A stretch of DNA of 64,000 bases, taken from the NCBI RefSeq assembly GCF_004793635.1, contig NZ_SRXV01000001.1, positions 303,501 through 367,500 on the forward strand. The letters run 5' to 3'. A program made the position numbers and the translations under genes. Of this stretch, positions 35,238-44,348 are shown in pieces. The DNA comes from Marinicauda pacifica. Its GTDB lineage: Bacteria > Pseudomonadota > Alphaproteobacteria > Caulobacterales > Maricaulaceae. Within the stretch, counting starts at the first letter, position 1. The number at the start of each line of letters is the position of its first letter. The notes under the pieces are model-generated. The model was not told the origin of the DNA and ran no database searches. It saw only the letters and a list, made by a program, of their open reading frames with translations.

Positions 35238-35924
35238 ATGACGCCGCACGTACTGGTTGTTGAAGACGAAGATGCACTCGCCGAACTGCTTCAGTATAAT
35301 CTGAAAAAGGAAGGCTTCCGCGTGTCGCTGGCCGCCGATGGCGAAGAGGCGATGATGCTGGTCGACGAACGCCAGCCGGACGTGGTCCTGCTGGACTGGA
35401 TGTTGCCGAAGATTTCCGGCATCGAGGTCTGCCGCCGCCTGCGTTCGCGTCAGGAGACGCGCAACCTGCCCATCATCATGCTGACGGCCCGCGGCGAGGA
35501 GGCCGACCGAATCCGGGGACTGGACACCGGGGCCGACGACTATGTGACCAAGCCCTTCCTGATGCAGGAATTGTTCGCGCGCGTTCGCGCCGTTCTGCGC
35601 CGCATCCGGCCGGGCCTGGCCGAGGACAAGGTCAGCCACGGCGACATCACGATCGACCGTGTGTCCCACCGCGTGCTGCGCCAGGGCCAGGAAGTCCATC
35701 TGGGTCCGACCGAGTTCCGCCTGCTGGACTATCTGATGCAGCACCCGGGGCGCGTGTTCTCCCGTGAGCAGCTTCTCGATGCGGTCTGGGGCGCGGATGT
35801 CTATGTCGAGGCGCGAACGGTAGACGTGCATATCGGCCGATTGCGGAAGGCGCTCGGCAAGATGGACGGTCCCGACCCGATCCGCACGGTCCGTTCGGCC
35901 GGCTATGCGCTGAACGCAGTCTAG
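35238..35924 (+). CDS. phoB: phosphate-regulon response regulator PhoB
   Basis: A 228-aa OmpR/PhoB-type response regulator. The receiver domain has the acidic pocket VEDEDA, phospho-acceptor Asp53 in VVLLDWMLPKISG and the lysine in VTKPFLMQEL. The C-terminal winged helix shows LGPTEFRLLDYLMQHPGRVFSREQLLD and VDVHIGRLRKAL. It binds Pho boxes to activate starvation genes. It closes the operon. Confidence 0.95.
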   Translation: MTPHVLVVEDEDALAELLQYNLKKEGFRVSLAADGEEAMMLVDERQPDVVLLDWMLPKISGIEVCRRLRSRQETRNLPIIMLTARGEEADRIRGLDTGADDYVTKPFLMQELFARVRAVLRRIRPGLAEDKVSHGDITIDRVSHRVLRQGQEVHLGPTEFRLLDYLMQHPGRVFSREQLLDAVWGADVYVEARTVDVHIGRLRKALGKMDGPDPIRTVRSAGYALNAV

Positions 35925-36003
35925 GTCGATTGAGAGCCGGGCACTGGCGGGGATGGATGGGACGCGCTAGTCAGGCTTGCCCCGAACACGCGGATGAGCC
36001 TGC

Positions 36004-37080
36004 ATGACCGAAACCGACACCTTCCTGAAAGACCTCTGGTATGGCGCTCTGCCTGCGGCGGAGCTGAAGACCGGCAAGCTCGTGCGCCGCATCATCATGG
36101 GCCAGCCCATCCTGTTCGGGCGCGAGGGGGACGGGACGCCCTTTGCTCTTCGCGACATCTGTCCGCACCGGGGTATCCCGCTGACCGCCGGACGCATGGT
36201 CAACGGCGCCCGCGAGGTGGAATGCGCCTACCATGGCTGGCGCTTCGGCGCGCATGGGCGCTGTACCGCCATCCCCTCCCTGGTCGAAGGCCAGGAGATG
36301 GACATTGCCAGGATCCGGGTGCGCAAATACCCCGTCCAGGAAAAGAACGGCCTGATCTGGGTGTTCATGGCGTCCGGCCCGGTGGAAGGCCCGCAACTGG
36401 CCGATACCACGCCCGAGCCGGCCTTCGACGCGCCGGATATTCCTGGGGCGGGCGAACGGGGGCCGAATTTCACCTACGTGGTGACCTTCGACTGCAATAT
36501 CGACAATGCGATCCTGGGTCTCATGGACCCGGCGCACGGGCCGTATGTGCACCAGTCCTGGTACTGGCGCACGTCGAAGTCGACCTATGACAAGAGCAAG
36601 CGTTTCGCCCCGACCGATCTGGGCTGGGTCATGCTGAGCCATGCGCCATCGAGCAACTCGGCGGCCTACAAGATACTGGGTGGCCAGCCGGTCACCGAGA
36701 TCAAATTCCTGCTGCCGGGCATCCGCACCGAACATATCCAGGTCGGCAAACGCTTCGTCACCTCGCTGACGATGGTGACGCCGATCGAAGAGTCGCGCAC
36801 ACAGGTCATCCAGATGCTGTTCTGGGACCATCCGGTGCTGAGCGTGCTCAAGCCGGCGCTGTCCTTCTTCAGCCGCGCCTTCCTGGATCAGGACAAGCGG
36901 ATCATCCGCAAGCAGAATGAGGGGCTGAAGTTCGACCCAAGACTGATGCTGATCCCGGACGCGGACACACAGGCGCGCTGGTATTTCCGGTCCAAGAAGG
37001 CCTGGGCGGAGGCGGAGGGCGACCCGCAGCGTTTCGATCACCCGCTGAAAGAGGAAACGACGCTGCGCTGGCGCAGCTAG
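36004..37080 (+). CDS. Rieske-type aromatic ring-hydroxylating oxygenase, alpha subunit-like
   Basis: A 358-aa Rieske non-haem iron oxygenase. The [2Fe-2S] ligands are Cys53-His55 (DICPHRGIPL) and Cys74-His77 (ECAYHGW). The mononuclear iron site fits MDPAHGPYVHQSWYW, giving the D-x2-H-x4-H pattern, followed by the catalytic domain. Such enzymes hydroxylate or demethylate aromatic or terpenoid substrates, or act in sterol and pigment biosynthesis. No reductase or ferredoxin gene is adjacent, so electrons must come from elsewhere. It lies alone between phoB and gcrA with its own terminator. Substrate unknown. Confidence 0.88.
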   Translation: MTETDTFLKDLWYGALPAAELKTGKLVRRIIMGQPILFGREGDGTPFALRDICPHRGIPLTAGRMVNGAREVECAYHGWRFGAHGRCTAIPSLVEGQEMDIARIRVRKYPVQEKNGLIWVFMASGPVEGPQLADTTPEPAFDAPDIPGAGERGPNFTYVVTFDCNIDNAILGLMDPAHGPYVHQSWYWRTSKSTYDKSKRFAPTDLGWVMLSHAPSSNSAAYKILGGQPVTEIKFLLPGIRTEHIQVGKRFVTSLTMVTPIEESRTQVIQMLFWDHPVLSVLKPALSFFSRAFLDQDKRIIRKQNEGLKFDPRLMLIPDADTQARWYFRSKKAWAEAEGDPQRFDHPLKEETTLRWRS

Positions 37081-37105
37081 CGTGCCAGTTTGAGCGGACA
37101 AAAAG

Positions 37106-37139
37106 AAAGCCCGGAACCACTCGAGGTTCCGGGCTTTTT
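37106..37139. terminator. bidirectional terminator between the oxygenase gene and gcrA
   Basis: Arms AAGCCCGGAACC (37107-37118) and GGTTCCGGGCTT (37125-37136) with a 6-nt loop ACTCGA; an A run precedes and a T run follows. It is placed between convergent genes. Confidence 0.87.
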
Positions 37140-37170
37140 CGGTTCGGGGCTGAACCTTAGGTTCCGAGGT

Positions 37171-37716
37171 CTAGAAGTTCACCTTGCGGGCGCCCTGAAG
37201 ATTGTCGAGCACTGCGCGCGCGTCGTCGGCCGGCTTGCGCTTGCGCTTGGCCTGCGGCTGGTAAGCCATCTGGGCGTGCGCGTCGCAATAGGCCTGACCC
37301 GGGGTCGATTTGCGTCCGCAGAAGCGGAAGGTGTTGTCGGCCGGGTCGCCGATCGGCCATTTGCACATGGAGTCCTTCAAGGTGAGCACGGTCGCGTACT
37401 CGCCGCTGGCCAGGCGCTCGGCTTCAACCGGGGCAGCGGCCTCCGCGCGCACGACCGACTGTGCGGGTGTCGCGGGTTTGGCCTGCTGGGCTTTGGCCGG
37501 GGCGGCCGGCTGTGCGCGCGGACGCGGAGCCGGTTTGGCTTCCGGGTGCCGGGCCGGACGCGAGGGTGCCGCGCGGCCGGACAGGCCCAGCCGGTGCACC
37601 TTGCCGATAACGGCGTTGCGGGTAACGCCGCCCAGCTGCTTGGCGATCTGGCTTGCGCTCAGGCCATCGCCCCAAAGTTTCTTTAGAGTTTCAACACGTT
37701 CGTCGGTCCAAGCCAT
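37171..37716 (-). CDS. gcrA: cell-cycle regulator GcrA
   Basis: A 181-aa GcrA protein. The N-terminal DNA-binding helices read MAWTDERVETLKKLWGDGLS, then ASQIAKQLGGVTRNAVIGKVHRLGLSGR; a Pro/Ala-rich linker (residues about 48-95) follows; the C-terminal sigma-70-binding domain has CKWPIGDP..FRFCGR and YCDAHAQMAY. In Caulobacter GcrA is recruited with sigma-70 to promoters methylated at GANTC by CcrM and controls S-phase genes. Start supported by GAGGAG. Its promoter has a perfect DnaA box. Confidence 0.96.
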   Translation of the reverse strand: MAWTDERVETLKKLWGDGLSASQIAKQLGGVTRNAVIGKVHRLGLSGRAAPSRPARHPEAKPAPRPRAQPAAPAKAQQAKPATPAQSVVRAEAAAPVEAERLASGEYATVLTLKDSMCKWPIGDPADNTFRFCGRKSTPGQAYCDAHAQMAYQPQAKRKRKPADDARAVLDNLQGARKVNF

Positions 37717-37766
37717 GGCGGTGCGCTCCTCGCCTGTTACGCTATTCTTCCAGCCGGAATTTCGAC

Positions 37767-37885
37767 TTATCCACAAGTTATGGTAAGTGGAACATCCCGG
37801 GCCCCAACATCTTGGGGCTGACACCAGATACAGTATCCGGGAATGGTTCGGGCACAAGATGCCGCAATGATTCGGCCGTGGATAA
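37767..37885 (-). promoter_or_regulatory. gcrA promoter with DnaA boxes and a GANTC site
   Basis: TTATCCACA (37767-37775), a perfect DnaA box, lies 51 bp before the gcrA ATG. A second site, CGTGGATAA (37877-37885), is one base from the same box in reverse orientation. GATTC (37869-37873), a CcrM methylation site, is beside it. In Caulobacter DnaA activates gcrA transcription at the start of replication, so the layout fits that circuit. Confidence 0.65.
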
Positions 37886-37975
37886 CTCGGCTGCGGTGCA
37901 TGTCGCCAAGCTTTGCGGACCCATGCTAGACGAAGGGCACACGCGCATGAGGCCAGCGTCTAAAGGGAGTCGCCC

Positions 37976-38827
37976 ATGACTGAGCAAGCCGGTTCGACAG
38001 ACGCCGCACAGATGTCCGATACGCTCGAGATCCGCGGCGCGCCCGAGCCGCGCAAGATCGGCGCCGTCAACTGGCTGGGACTATGGACGCTCTACAAGAA
38101 GGAAGTGCACCGGTTTCTAAAGGTCAGCTTCCAGACCATCCTGGCCCCGGTCGCGACCACGCTGCTCTTCATGACGGTATTTGCGCTCGCACTGGGCGCC
38201 CGGCGCGGAGATGTGGGCGGGGTGCCGTTCACCGCCTTCCTGGCGCCCGGCCTCGTCATGATGGCGCTGATCAACAACGCGTTCGCCAATTCGTCCTCCT
38301 CCATCATCGTGGCGAAGGTCCAGGGCAATTCAGTCGACTTCCTGATGCCGCCGATCTCGCCGGCCGAGCTCGCCGTCGCCTTCATCACCGGCGCGATGAC
38401 CCGCGGCGTGCTGGTGGCCGCTGCCACGGCCCTTGTGATCGAGCCTTTCGTGCGGGTGGGCATCGCCCATCCCCTCGCGGTCGCCTTCTACGGGCTGGGG
38501 ACCGCGAGCGTGCTGGGCATGGTCGGAATGATTGCCGGCGTGTGGGCGGAGAAGTTCGACCATCTGGCGGTGATCACCAACTTCATCATCATGCCGCTCG
38601 CCTTCCTGTCGGGCACGTTCTACTCGATCACCATCCTGCCCGAGCCGTTCCAGACGATCAGCCATTTCAATCCGGTCTTCTACATGATCGACGGCTTCCG
38701 CTACGGCTTTACCGGCTATCACGACGGCAATCTGGCGATCGGCGTGGCGATCCTGCTGGCGCTGAATGTCGTGCTGGGCGCGGCGAGTTATCTGGTGCTG
38801 CGGACCGGGTGGCGCTTGAAGAGCTAG
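37976..38827 (+). CDS. ABC-2 type transporter permease
   Basis: A 283-aa membrane protein with six predicted helices typical of ABC-2 permeases (for example LAPVATTLLFMTVFALALGA and VAFYGLGTASVLGMVGMIAGVW), and the C-terminal NFIIMPLAFLSGTFYSITILPEPFQ that is conserved in YadH-like exporters. It would export a lipid, drug or polysaccharide with an ATPase partner, but no ATP-binding gene adjoins it. Start ATG with AAAGGGAGT upstream. Confidence 0.88.
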   Translation: MTEQAGSTDAAQMSDTLEIRGAPEPRKIGAVNWLGLWTLYKKEVHRFLKVSFQTILAPVATTLLFMTVFALALGARRGDVGGVPFTAFLAPGLVMMALINNAFANSSSSIIVAKVQGNSVDFLMPPISPAELAVAFITGAMTRGVLVAAATALVIEPFVRVGIAHPLAVAFYGLGTASVLGMVGMIAGVWAEKFDHLAVITNFIIMPLAFLSGTFYSITILPEPFQTISHFNPVFYMIDGFRYGFTGYHDGNLAIGVAILLALNVVLGAASYLVLRTGWRLKS

Positions 38828-38891
38828 GCGGGCAGGCCTACACCTTGCAGCCTGTTCTGATCCCCATTCTTTAGAGACCACGGAGCCGTTC

Positions 38892-40076
38892 ATGCCCAAG
38901 CCGCTGATGGAGACCTATTCGCCGCCCAAAGAGACCTTTGTGTCCGGCGAAGGCGTCTACCTGTTCGACCAGAACGGGGACAAGTATCTCGACTTCATCG
39001 CCGGCATTGCGGTCAACGCGCTGGGCCACCGCCACCCCAAGGCCGTCCAGGCGCTCAAGGACCAGGCCGACAAGCTGTGGCACACCTCCAACATGTTCCG
39101 CGTGCCCGGCCAGATCGAGCTGGCCGAGAAGTATTGCCGCGACAGCTTCGCCGACCGCGTCTTCTTCACCAATTCGGGCACCGAGGCGATGGAATGCGCG
39201 CTGAAAGCCGCGCGCCATTACTGGTATTCCAGGGGCCGGCCGGACAAGTACCGCATCGTCACCTTCACCGGCGCCTTCCACGGCCGCAGCTACGGTGCAA
39301 TCAATGCGGGCGGCAATCCGAAATACCTCGAAGGCTTCGGCCCGCGCATGGAAGGCTTCGACCAGGTCGAGTTCGGCGATCACGATGCGCTCAAGGCCGC
39401 CATCACCGAGGAAACGGCCGCGATCTGTGTCGAGCCGGTGCAGGGCGAAGGCGGCGTGCGCGCCATTCCCGATGTGTGCCTGCGCGGCTTGCGCGAGCTG
39501 TGTGACGAGCGCGAACTGCTTCTGATCTACGATGAGGTCCAGTCGGGCGCCGGGCGCACCGGCAAGCTGTGGGCGCACCAGTGGGCGGGTAGCGCGCAGC
39601 CGGACATCATGGCCGTGGCCAAGGGTGTCGGCGGCGGTTTCCCGATGGGCGCCTGCCTCGCCACCGATGCCTGCGGCGAGCACATGGTCGTCGGCACGCA
39701 CGGTTCGACCTTCGGCGGCAACCCGCTCGCCATGGCGGTCGGCAATGTCGTCTATGACGAGCTGACCAAGCCGGGTTTCCTCGACCATGTGAACGAGGTT
39801 GCCAACTTCCTCGGCCAGCAGCTGCAAGGGCTAAAGGACAGCCATTCAGACAAAGTGGAAGAGGTGCGCGGGCGCGGCCTCCTGCTCGGACTGAAGCTGC
39901 GTGAGGGCTATGTGAACAAGACGCTGGCAAAGCACGCGCGCGATCACCATCTGCTGATGGGCGCGGCGGGGGACAATGTCCTGCGCATGGCTCCCCCGCT
40001 CATCATTGAAGAGGCGCATGCCCGCCAGGCCGTCGAGGCGCTCGACGCCGCCTTGAGCGAGCTGAAGCCCGGTTAA
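38892..40076 (+). CDS. argD: acetylornithine/N-succinyldiaminopimelate aminotransferase
   Basis: A 394-aa class III PLP aminotransferase. Markers are SNMFRVPGQIELAEK, FFTNSGTEAMECALKAAR, TFTGAFHGRSYGAINAGGN, FCVEPVQGEGG-like CVEPVQGEGGVR, IYDEVQSGAGRTGKLWAHQ and the PLP lysine in VAKGVGGGFPMGACLAT. It converts N-acetylglutamate semialdehyde to N-acetylornithine in arginine synthesis and may serve in lysine synthesis. In many Alphaproteobacteria argF follows argD; here hslO follows directly after 11 bp. Confidence 0.95.
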   Translation: MPKPLMETYSPPKETFVSGEGVYLFDQNGDKYLDFIAGIAVNALGHRHPKAVQALKDQADKLWHTSNMFRVPGQIELAEKYCRDSFADRVFFTNSGTEAMECALKAARHYWYSRGRPDKYRIVTFTGAFHGRSYGAINAGGNPKYLEGFGPRMEGFDQVEFGDHDALKAAITEETAAICVEPVQGEGGVRAIPDVCLRGLRELCDERELLLIYDEVQSGAGRTGKLWAHQWAGSAQPDIMAVAKGVGGGFPMGACLATDACGEHMVVGTHGSTFGGNPLAMAVGNVVYDELTKPGFLDHVNEVANFLGQQLQGLKDSHSDKVEEVRGRGLLLGLKLREGYVNKTLAKHARDHHLLMGAAGDNVLRMAPPLIIEEAHARQAVEALDAALSELKPG

Positions 40077-40087
40077 ACGGAGTTTGT

Positions 40088-41056
40088 ATGGCTCTCGACA
40101 TCACGGCGCCCGGTCCCGACGACCTGGGCGGTAAGGACGATAGCGTCTGCGGTTTCCAGCTGGACGATCTGCCCGTGCGCGGGCGGGTCGCCCGCCTGGG
40201 CCCGGTCATCGACGAAATCCTGTCAGCCCATGACTATCCCGCGTCGGTCGCGGCCCTGACGGGCGAGGCGGTGCTGCTGGCCCTGTTGATCGGGGATTCG
40301 ATGAAGTTCGAAGGCCGGCTGATCATCCAGGCCTCCGGCACGAACGCCAATCCCGGCGGCATCGAAGGCAAGGGCGCGGTGAGCTTCGTGGTGGCCGACT
40401 ATACCGCCGGCGAGGGCGTACGCGGCTTTGCCAAGTTCAACGCCGAGCGCGTCAAGGCGGTCGAGGCCGAACACGGTCCGCGACCCGGTGCCCAGAAACT
40501 GTTGGGCGAAGGCCATTTTGCCATGACGATTGACCAGGGCACCGACATGGCGCCCTATCAGGGCGTCGTGTCGCTCGACGGTCCCTCGCTTGCGGCCTGC
40601 GCGGAGCATTATTTCTACCAGTCCGAACAGCTTCACACCCGGATCAAGCTGGCCGTCGGCGAGCACTATTCCGGCGATACGCGCGCCTGGCGCGCAGGCG
40701 GGGCCATGATCCAGCGGCTGGCCGGCGACGAGACACGCGCCAGCGAGGACGCCGATTTCGAGCATGTGCGCGCGCTCTTCGACACGACCGATGACGCCGA
40801 GCTGCTCGACCCGGAGGTAACGACCGGGCGCCTGCTCTACCGCCTCTTCCACGAGGACGGGGTGCGCGTGCAATCCGAACGCGAGGTCACAAAGCGCTGC
40901 ACCTGCGAGGCCGAACGCCTGAAGCGCATCCTCGCCAGCTTCCCGCCCGAAGACCGCGACTACATGGCCGAGGACGGCAAGATCGTGATGACCTGCGAAT
41001 ACTGCAACAAGGCGTGGAAGTTCGCGCCTGACGAGGTGGAAGCCGCGGGGCGTTAG
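40088..41056 (+). CDS. hslO: redox-regulated chaperone Hsp33
   Basis: A 322-aa Hsp33 holdase. The C-terminal zinc motif is present as C-x-C in KRCTCEAERLKRIL and C-x-x-C in MTCEYCNKAWKF. Oxidation of these cysteines releases zinc and activates chaperone binding of unfolding proteins. The N-terminal domain shows GEAVLLALLIGDSMKFEGRL and the G-G-I-E-G-K-G region. It is in operon with argD. Confidence 0.95.
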   Translation: MALDITAPGPDDLGGKDDSVCGFQLDDLPVRGRVARLGPVIDEILSAHDYPASVAALTGEAVLLALLIGDSMKFEGRLIIQASGTNANPGGIEGKGAVSFVVADYTAGEGVRGFAKFNAERVKAVEAEHGPRPGAQKLLGEGHFAMTIDQGTDMAPYQGVVSLDGPSLAACAEHYFYQSEQLHTRIKLAVGEHYSGDTRAWRAGGAMIQRLAGDETRASEDADFEHVRALFDTTDDAELLDPEVTTGRLLYRLFHEDGVRVQSEREVTKRCTCEAERLKRILASFPPEDRDYMAEDGKIVMTCEYCNKAWKFAPDEVEAAGR

Positions 41057-41231
41057 GAGCCTTGGACGCTCTTGCAGGCGGGCGCGTCGCTCCAAGGATT
41101 CTTGCTCCCCGGCGAATGTAATAAGACCTGGAACCCAGAGAGGGCAGGGCGCCACCGAATGATGTCGGCGTTCCAGAATATTCAGGTGGCTGCCCCCCGG
41201 AAAGCGTTGCGTTACGGGCGGCGTACACGCC

Positions 41232-42689
41232 CTACCGCCGCCAGAAGCCCGGGGTGAGGAGCACCAGCATGGTGAAGACCTCGAGCCGGCCGATCAGCAT
41301 CGTCACGATCATCACCCATTTGGCCGCGTCGGGCAGGGGCTTGAACGTGCCGGCCGGGCCGATGATCGGTCCGAGGCCCGGTCCCACATTGGCGATGCTG
41401 GTGGCCGCGCCCGAGATGGCCGTCACCGGGTCCAGCCCGATCAAGGAGAGCAGGGCCGCAGCGACCACCCAGGTGGCGAAGAAGATGAAGAAGAAGCTCA
41501 TCACCGAACGCACCGCGTCGGGATCGAGCGCCTTGCCGCCATAGCGCACCGGTCTGACCACGTGCGGCCGCGCCTGACGTTCGATGTGGCGGCCGATTGC
41601 GCCCGCCGCGATCTGGTAGCGGAAGATCTTCACCGAGCAGGTGGTCGATCCGGCGCAGCCGCCGATGAACATCAGACAGAAGAAAATCCCGACCGCTCCG
41701 CCACCCCACAGACTGAAATCGGCCGTGGCGTAGCCTGTGCCGGTCATGATGGAGATGGCGTTGACCGAGGCGAGGCGCCACGCGGGAAGCTGTCCGCTGG
41801 CCGGGGGCTCGTGAACCAGAATCCAGACCGTCAACACGGCGATGGCGGCTCCGGCGACGGCCAGGAAGCCGCGCACCTGGGGATCGACCCAGAGGCGGTC
41901 CGGCCGGCCCTGGACCGCGCGCAGGTAGAGCACGAAGGGCAGGGCGGACAGGATCATGAAGACAAGGGCGACGATGTCCGAACCGCCATCGGTAAAAGCG
42001 CCGATCGATCCGTCATGGGTGGAGAACCCGCCCGTAGCCACGGTGGTCATCGCATGGGCCGCGGCGTCGAACGGGGTCATGTCGGTCGCGATATAGGCCA
42101 GGAAGCAGATGAAGGTGAGGACCAGATAGATGATGCCGACCGCTGCCGCGATCTGGCCGGCGCGCGGCAGGGCCTTGTCGGACTTGTCGGAATTTTCCAG
42201 CCGGAAGAGCTGCATGCCGCCAATGCCGAGCATCGGCCAGATGGCCATGGCGGTCACGATGATCCCGATACCGCCAATCCATTGCAGGATGGAACGCCAG
42301 ATCAGGACGCCGGCGGGCTGGTCCTGAAGGTTGGTCATGACCGTCGCGCCGGTGGTGGTCATGCCCGAAGTCGCCTCGAACAGGGCGTCGGTCCAGCTCA
42401 TGTCGCCGACTGCAAGCTTGAGCGGCACGGCGGCAGCGACTGACAGGACTGCCCACGAACCGCCGGTCACCAGAATCGCGCCGCGCGCCGTCAGGTTCCG
42501 ACCGCCGCCCCGCATCATCAAGATGAGCGTCACGCCGACAAAGCCCGTGACCGCGGCCGATCCGAGAAAGGCGTGCGCCGATTGCGCATCGGAGTTGAGA
42601 TCGACGATGGCGGGAACAAGCTTGGCCACCGACAGCGCTGCCAGCAGCACCCCGAGGACCAACAGAACGGTGCGGGTCGAATCGTTCAC
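41232..42689 (-). CDS. trkH: TrkH-type potassium uptake protein
   Basis: A 485-aa K+ transporter of the SKT family. The four pore loops are recognisable, for example FEATSGMTTTGATVM, TTVATGGFSTHDGSI and ISIMTGTGYATADF, each with the conserved central glycine of the selectivity filter. It would work with cytoplasmic TrkA, not found here. It follows apaG by 16 bp on the same strand and is probably co-transcribed. Confidence 0.93.
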   Translation of the reverse strand: MNDSTRTVLLVLGVLLAALSVAKLVPAIVDLNSDAQSAHAFLGSAAVTGFVGVTLILMMRGGGRNLTARGAILVTGGSWAVLSVAAAVPLKLAVGDMSWTDALFEATSGMTTTGATVMTNLQDQPAGVLIWRSILQWIGGIGIIVTAMAIWPMLGIGGMQLFRLENSDKSDKALPRAGQIAAAVGIIYLVLTFICFLAYIATDMTPFDAAAHAMTTVATGGFSTHDGSIGAFTDGGSDIVALVFMILSALPFVLYLRAVQGRPDRLWVDPQVRGFLAVAGAAIAVLTVWILVHEPPASGQLPAWRLASVNAISIMTGTGYATADFSLWGGGAVGIFFCLMFIGGCAGSTTCSVKIFRYQIAAGAIGRHIERQARPHVVRPVRYGGKALDPDAVRSVMSFFFIFFATWVVAAALLSLIGLDPVTAISGAATSIANVGPGLGPIIGPAGTFKPLPDAAKWVMIVTMLIGRLEVFTMLVLLTPGFWRR

Positions 42690-42705
42690 AGTTCTGCTTT
42701 CAGGG

Positions 42706-43098
42706 TCAGTGTACGGTCAGGGCCGAGTACGGCGTGTCGAGCGCGAAGGCGGGAATCGTCGCACTGAACCGGTCTCCCGCGCTGGACTCCATCGTGTAGC
42801 AGCCGCGCATGAAACCCGAAGCGGTCGTCAAGGGCGCGCCTGACGTGTAACGGAACCGCTCGCCGGGTTTGAGCACGGGTTGCTCGCCGACCACGCCTTC
42901 GCCGCGCACGATCTCGGTGCGGCCGCGGGCATCGGTGATTTCCCACTCCCGGCTCAGCAGCTGAACGGTGTCATCGCCGGTGTTTTCGATCTCGATCGTG
43001 TAAGCCCAGATGAACCGGGCTTCGGCGGGCTCGGACTCGTCTTCCAGAAAGTCGGGCTCGACCTTGATGACGACGCCGCGGGTCTCGGTCTTGTACAT
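42706..43098 (-). CDS. apaG: ApaG (DUF525) protein
   Basis: A 130-aa single-domain ApaG protein with a fibronectin-like beta fold. The family motif G-x-G-x-x-G-x-x-P appears in GEGVVGEQPVLKPG, followed by FRYTSGAPL and GFMRGCYTME. The ATG at 43098 gives the expected length (about 125-130 aa). The function is poorly defined; mutants in other bacteria show altered Ap4A levels and magnesium/cobalt resistance. In rhizobia apaG is near argD-argF-hslO, so gene order is partly conserved here. Confidence 0.93.
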   Translation of the reverse strand: MYKTETRGVVIKVEPDFLEDESEPAEARFIWAYTIEIENTGDDTVQLLSREWEITDARGRTEIVRGEGVVGEQPVLKPGERFRYTSGAPLTTASGFMRGCYTMESSAGDRFSATIPAFALDTPYSALTVH

Positions 43099-43307
43099 GG
43101 GTGGGCGCTCCGCCGGGCAGTGTGAGGCGCGATCAGACACCCAGACGTGCTTATACTCAAGGGCTGCGCCTCACACGCCCCCATCATGCACGCGCCGAAC
43201 GGGTGGACATTGCGGGTAGACAGGGAGCGGCCGGGCCGGAAAGCTGTCCGGTCCCGACGTCCAGCCGATTCCATTCTTCGGTTCTCAACCACGGATCCCG
43301 CACCGCC

Positions 43308-44336
43308 ATGACCGACACGACCGGCATCCTGCCCGACGCCGCGCTAGCCCGCTTCCACGAGGACGGGGCGATCCGCGCGCAGTCGGCGCTCGACAGCGAC
43401 CAGATCCAGCCTGCCAGTCTGGACCTGCGCCTCGGCGAGCGGGCCTGGCGCCTGCGCGCGTCCTTCCTGCCCGGCAGCGGTCGCAGCGTGGCCGAACGCC
43501 TGGATGGCGCCTTTACCATGCACCAGATCATGCTCGGCGAGGGGTCTGTGCTGGAAACCGGCTGTGTCTACCTGGCTGAATTGCAGGAATCGCTGTCGTT
43601 GCCGGCCGACATCGCCGCGGCGATGAACCCGAAGAGTTCAACCGGCCGGCTCGACGTATTCACGCGCGTCATCGGAGACGGCGCGGAAGCGTTCGATCAA
43701 TTGCCGACCGGGTATGAGGGGCCGCTCTACGTGGAAATCTGTCCGCGCACGTTTTCGGTGCTGGCCCGGCCCGGCGACCGGCTCGTGCAGGCGCGTCTGC
43801 GCCGCGGGGCACATGCGGGCACGCGTTCGGTGACGCTATCGGTGGATCTGAAGCCCCATAATGGCGGGCCGATCGGCTACCGCGCCAAGCGCCACAGCCC
43901 GCTGGTCGACCTGAAGAAGGTCGGCGGACATGCGCCGGCCGCCTTCTGGGAGCCGATCTATGCCGCAGACGGATATATCGTCCTTGATCCGGGTGAGTTT
44001 TACATCCTGGCAAGCCGCGAGGCGGTGGAGATACCGCTGCACGAGGCCGCCGAAATGGCGCCCATCGCGCCGGAGATCGGCGAGTTCCGGGCCCATTATG
44101 CCGGTTTCTTCGATCCCGGTTTCGGCGTGGAACGCGCCGGCGGCAAGGGCTCCCGGGCCGTGCTGGAAGTGCGGGGCCGGGACGTGCCGTTCATTCTCGA
44201 ACACGGCCAGCCGGTAGCCAAGCTCGTCTACGAGCCGATGGCCGACACCGTAAACACGCCTTATGGCCGGTCCGGCTCGAACTATCAGGCGCAGGGCCTG
44301 AAGCTCTCCAAGCATTTCAGCGGCTGGGGCGCTTAG
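43308..44336 (+). CDS. dcd: 2'-deoxycytidine 5'-triphosphate deaminase (two-domain type)
   Basis: A 342-aa protein matching the long, duplicated dCTP deaminase found in Alphaproteobacteria. The N-terminal domain has LDSDQIQPASLDLRLGERAWRLR and MNPKSSTGRLDVFTRVIGD; the second half has RAKRHSPLVDLKKVGG..WEPIY and IVLDPGEFYILASREAVEIP. It would turn dCTP to dUTP for thymidylate synthesis. The start at 43308 avoids a 69-residue extension running through non-coding sequence. It is divergent from apaG. Confidence 0.9.
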   Translation: MTDTTGILPDAALARFHEDGAIRAQSALDSDQIQPASLDLRLGERAWRLRASFLPGSGRSVAERLDGAFTMHQIMLGEGSVLETGCVYLAELQESLSLPADIAAAMNPKSSTGRLDVFTRVIGDGAEAFDQLPTGYEGPLYVEICPRTFSVLARPGDRLVQARLRRGAHAGTRSVTLSVDLKPHNGGPIGYRAKRHSPLVDLKKVGGHAPAAFWEPIYAADGYIVLDPGEFYILASREAVEIPLHEAAEMAPIAPEIGEFRAHYAGFFDPGFGVERAGGKGSRAVLEVRGRDVPFILEHGQPVAKLVYEPMADTVNTPYGRSGSNYQAQGLKLSKHFSGWGA

Positions 44337-44348
44337 AACCTTCCGGCT

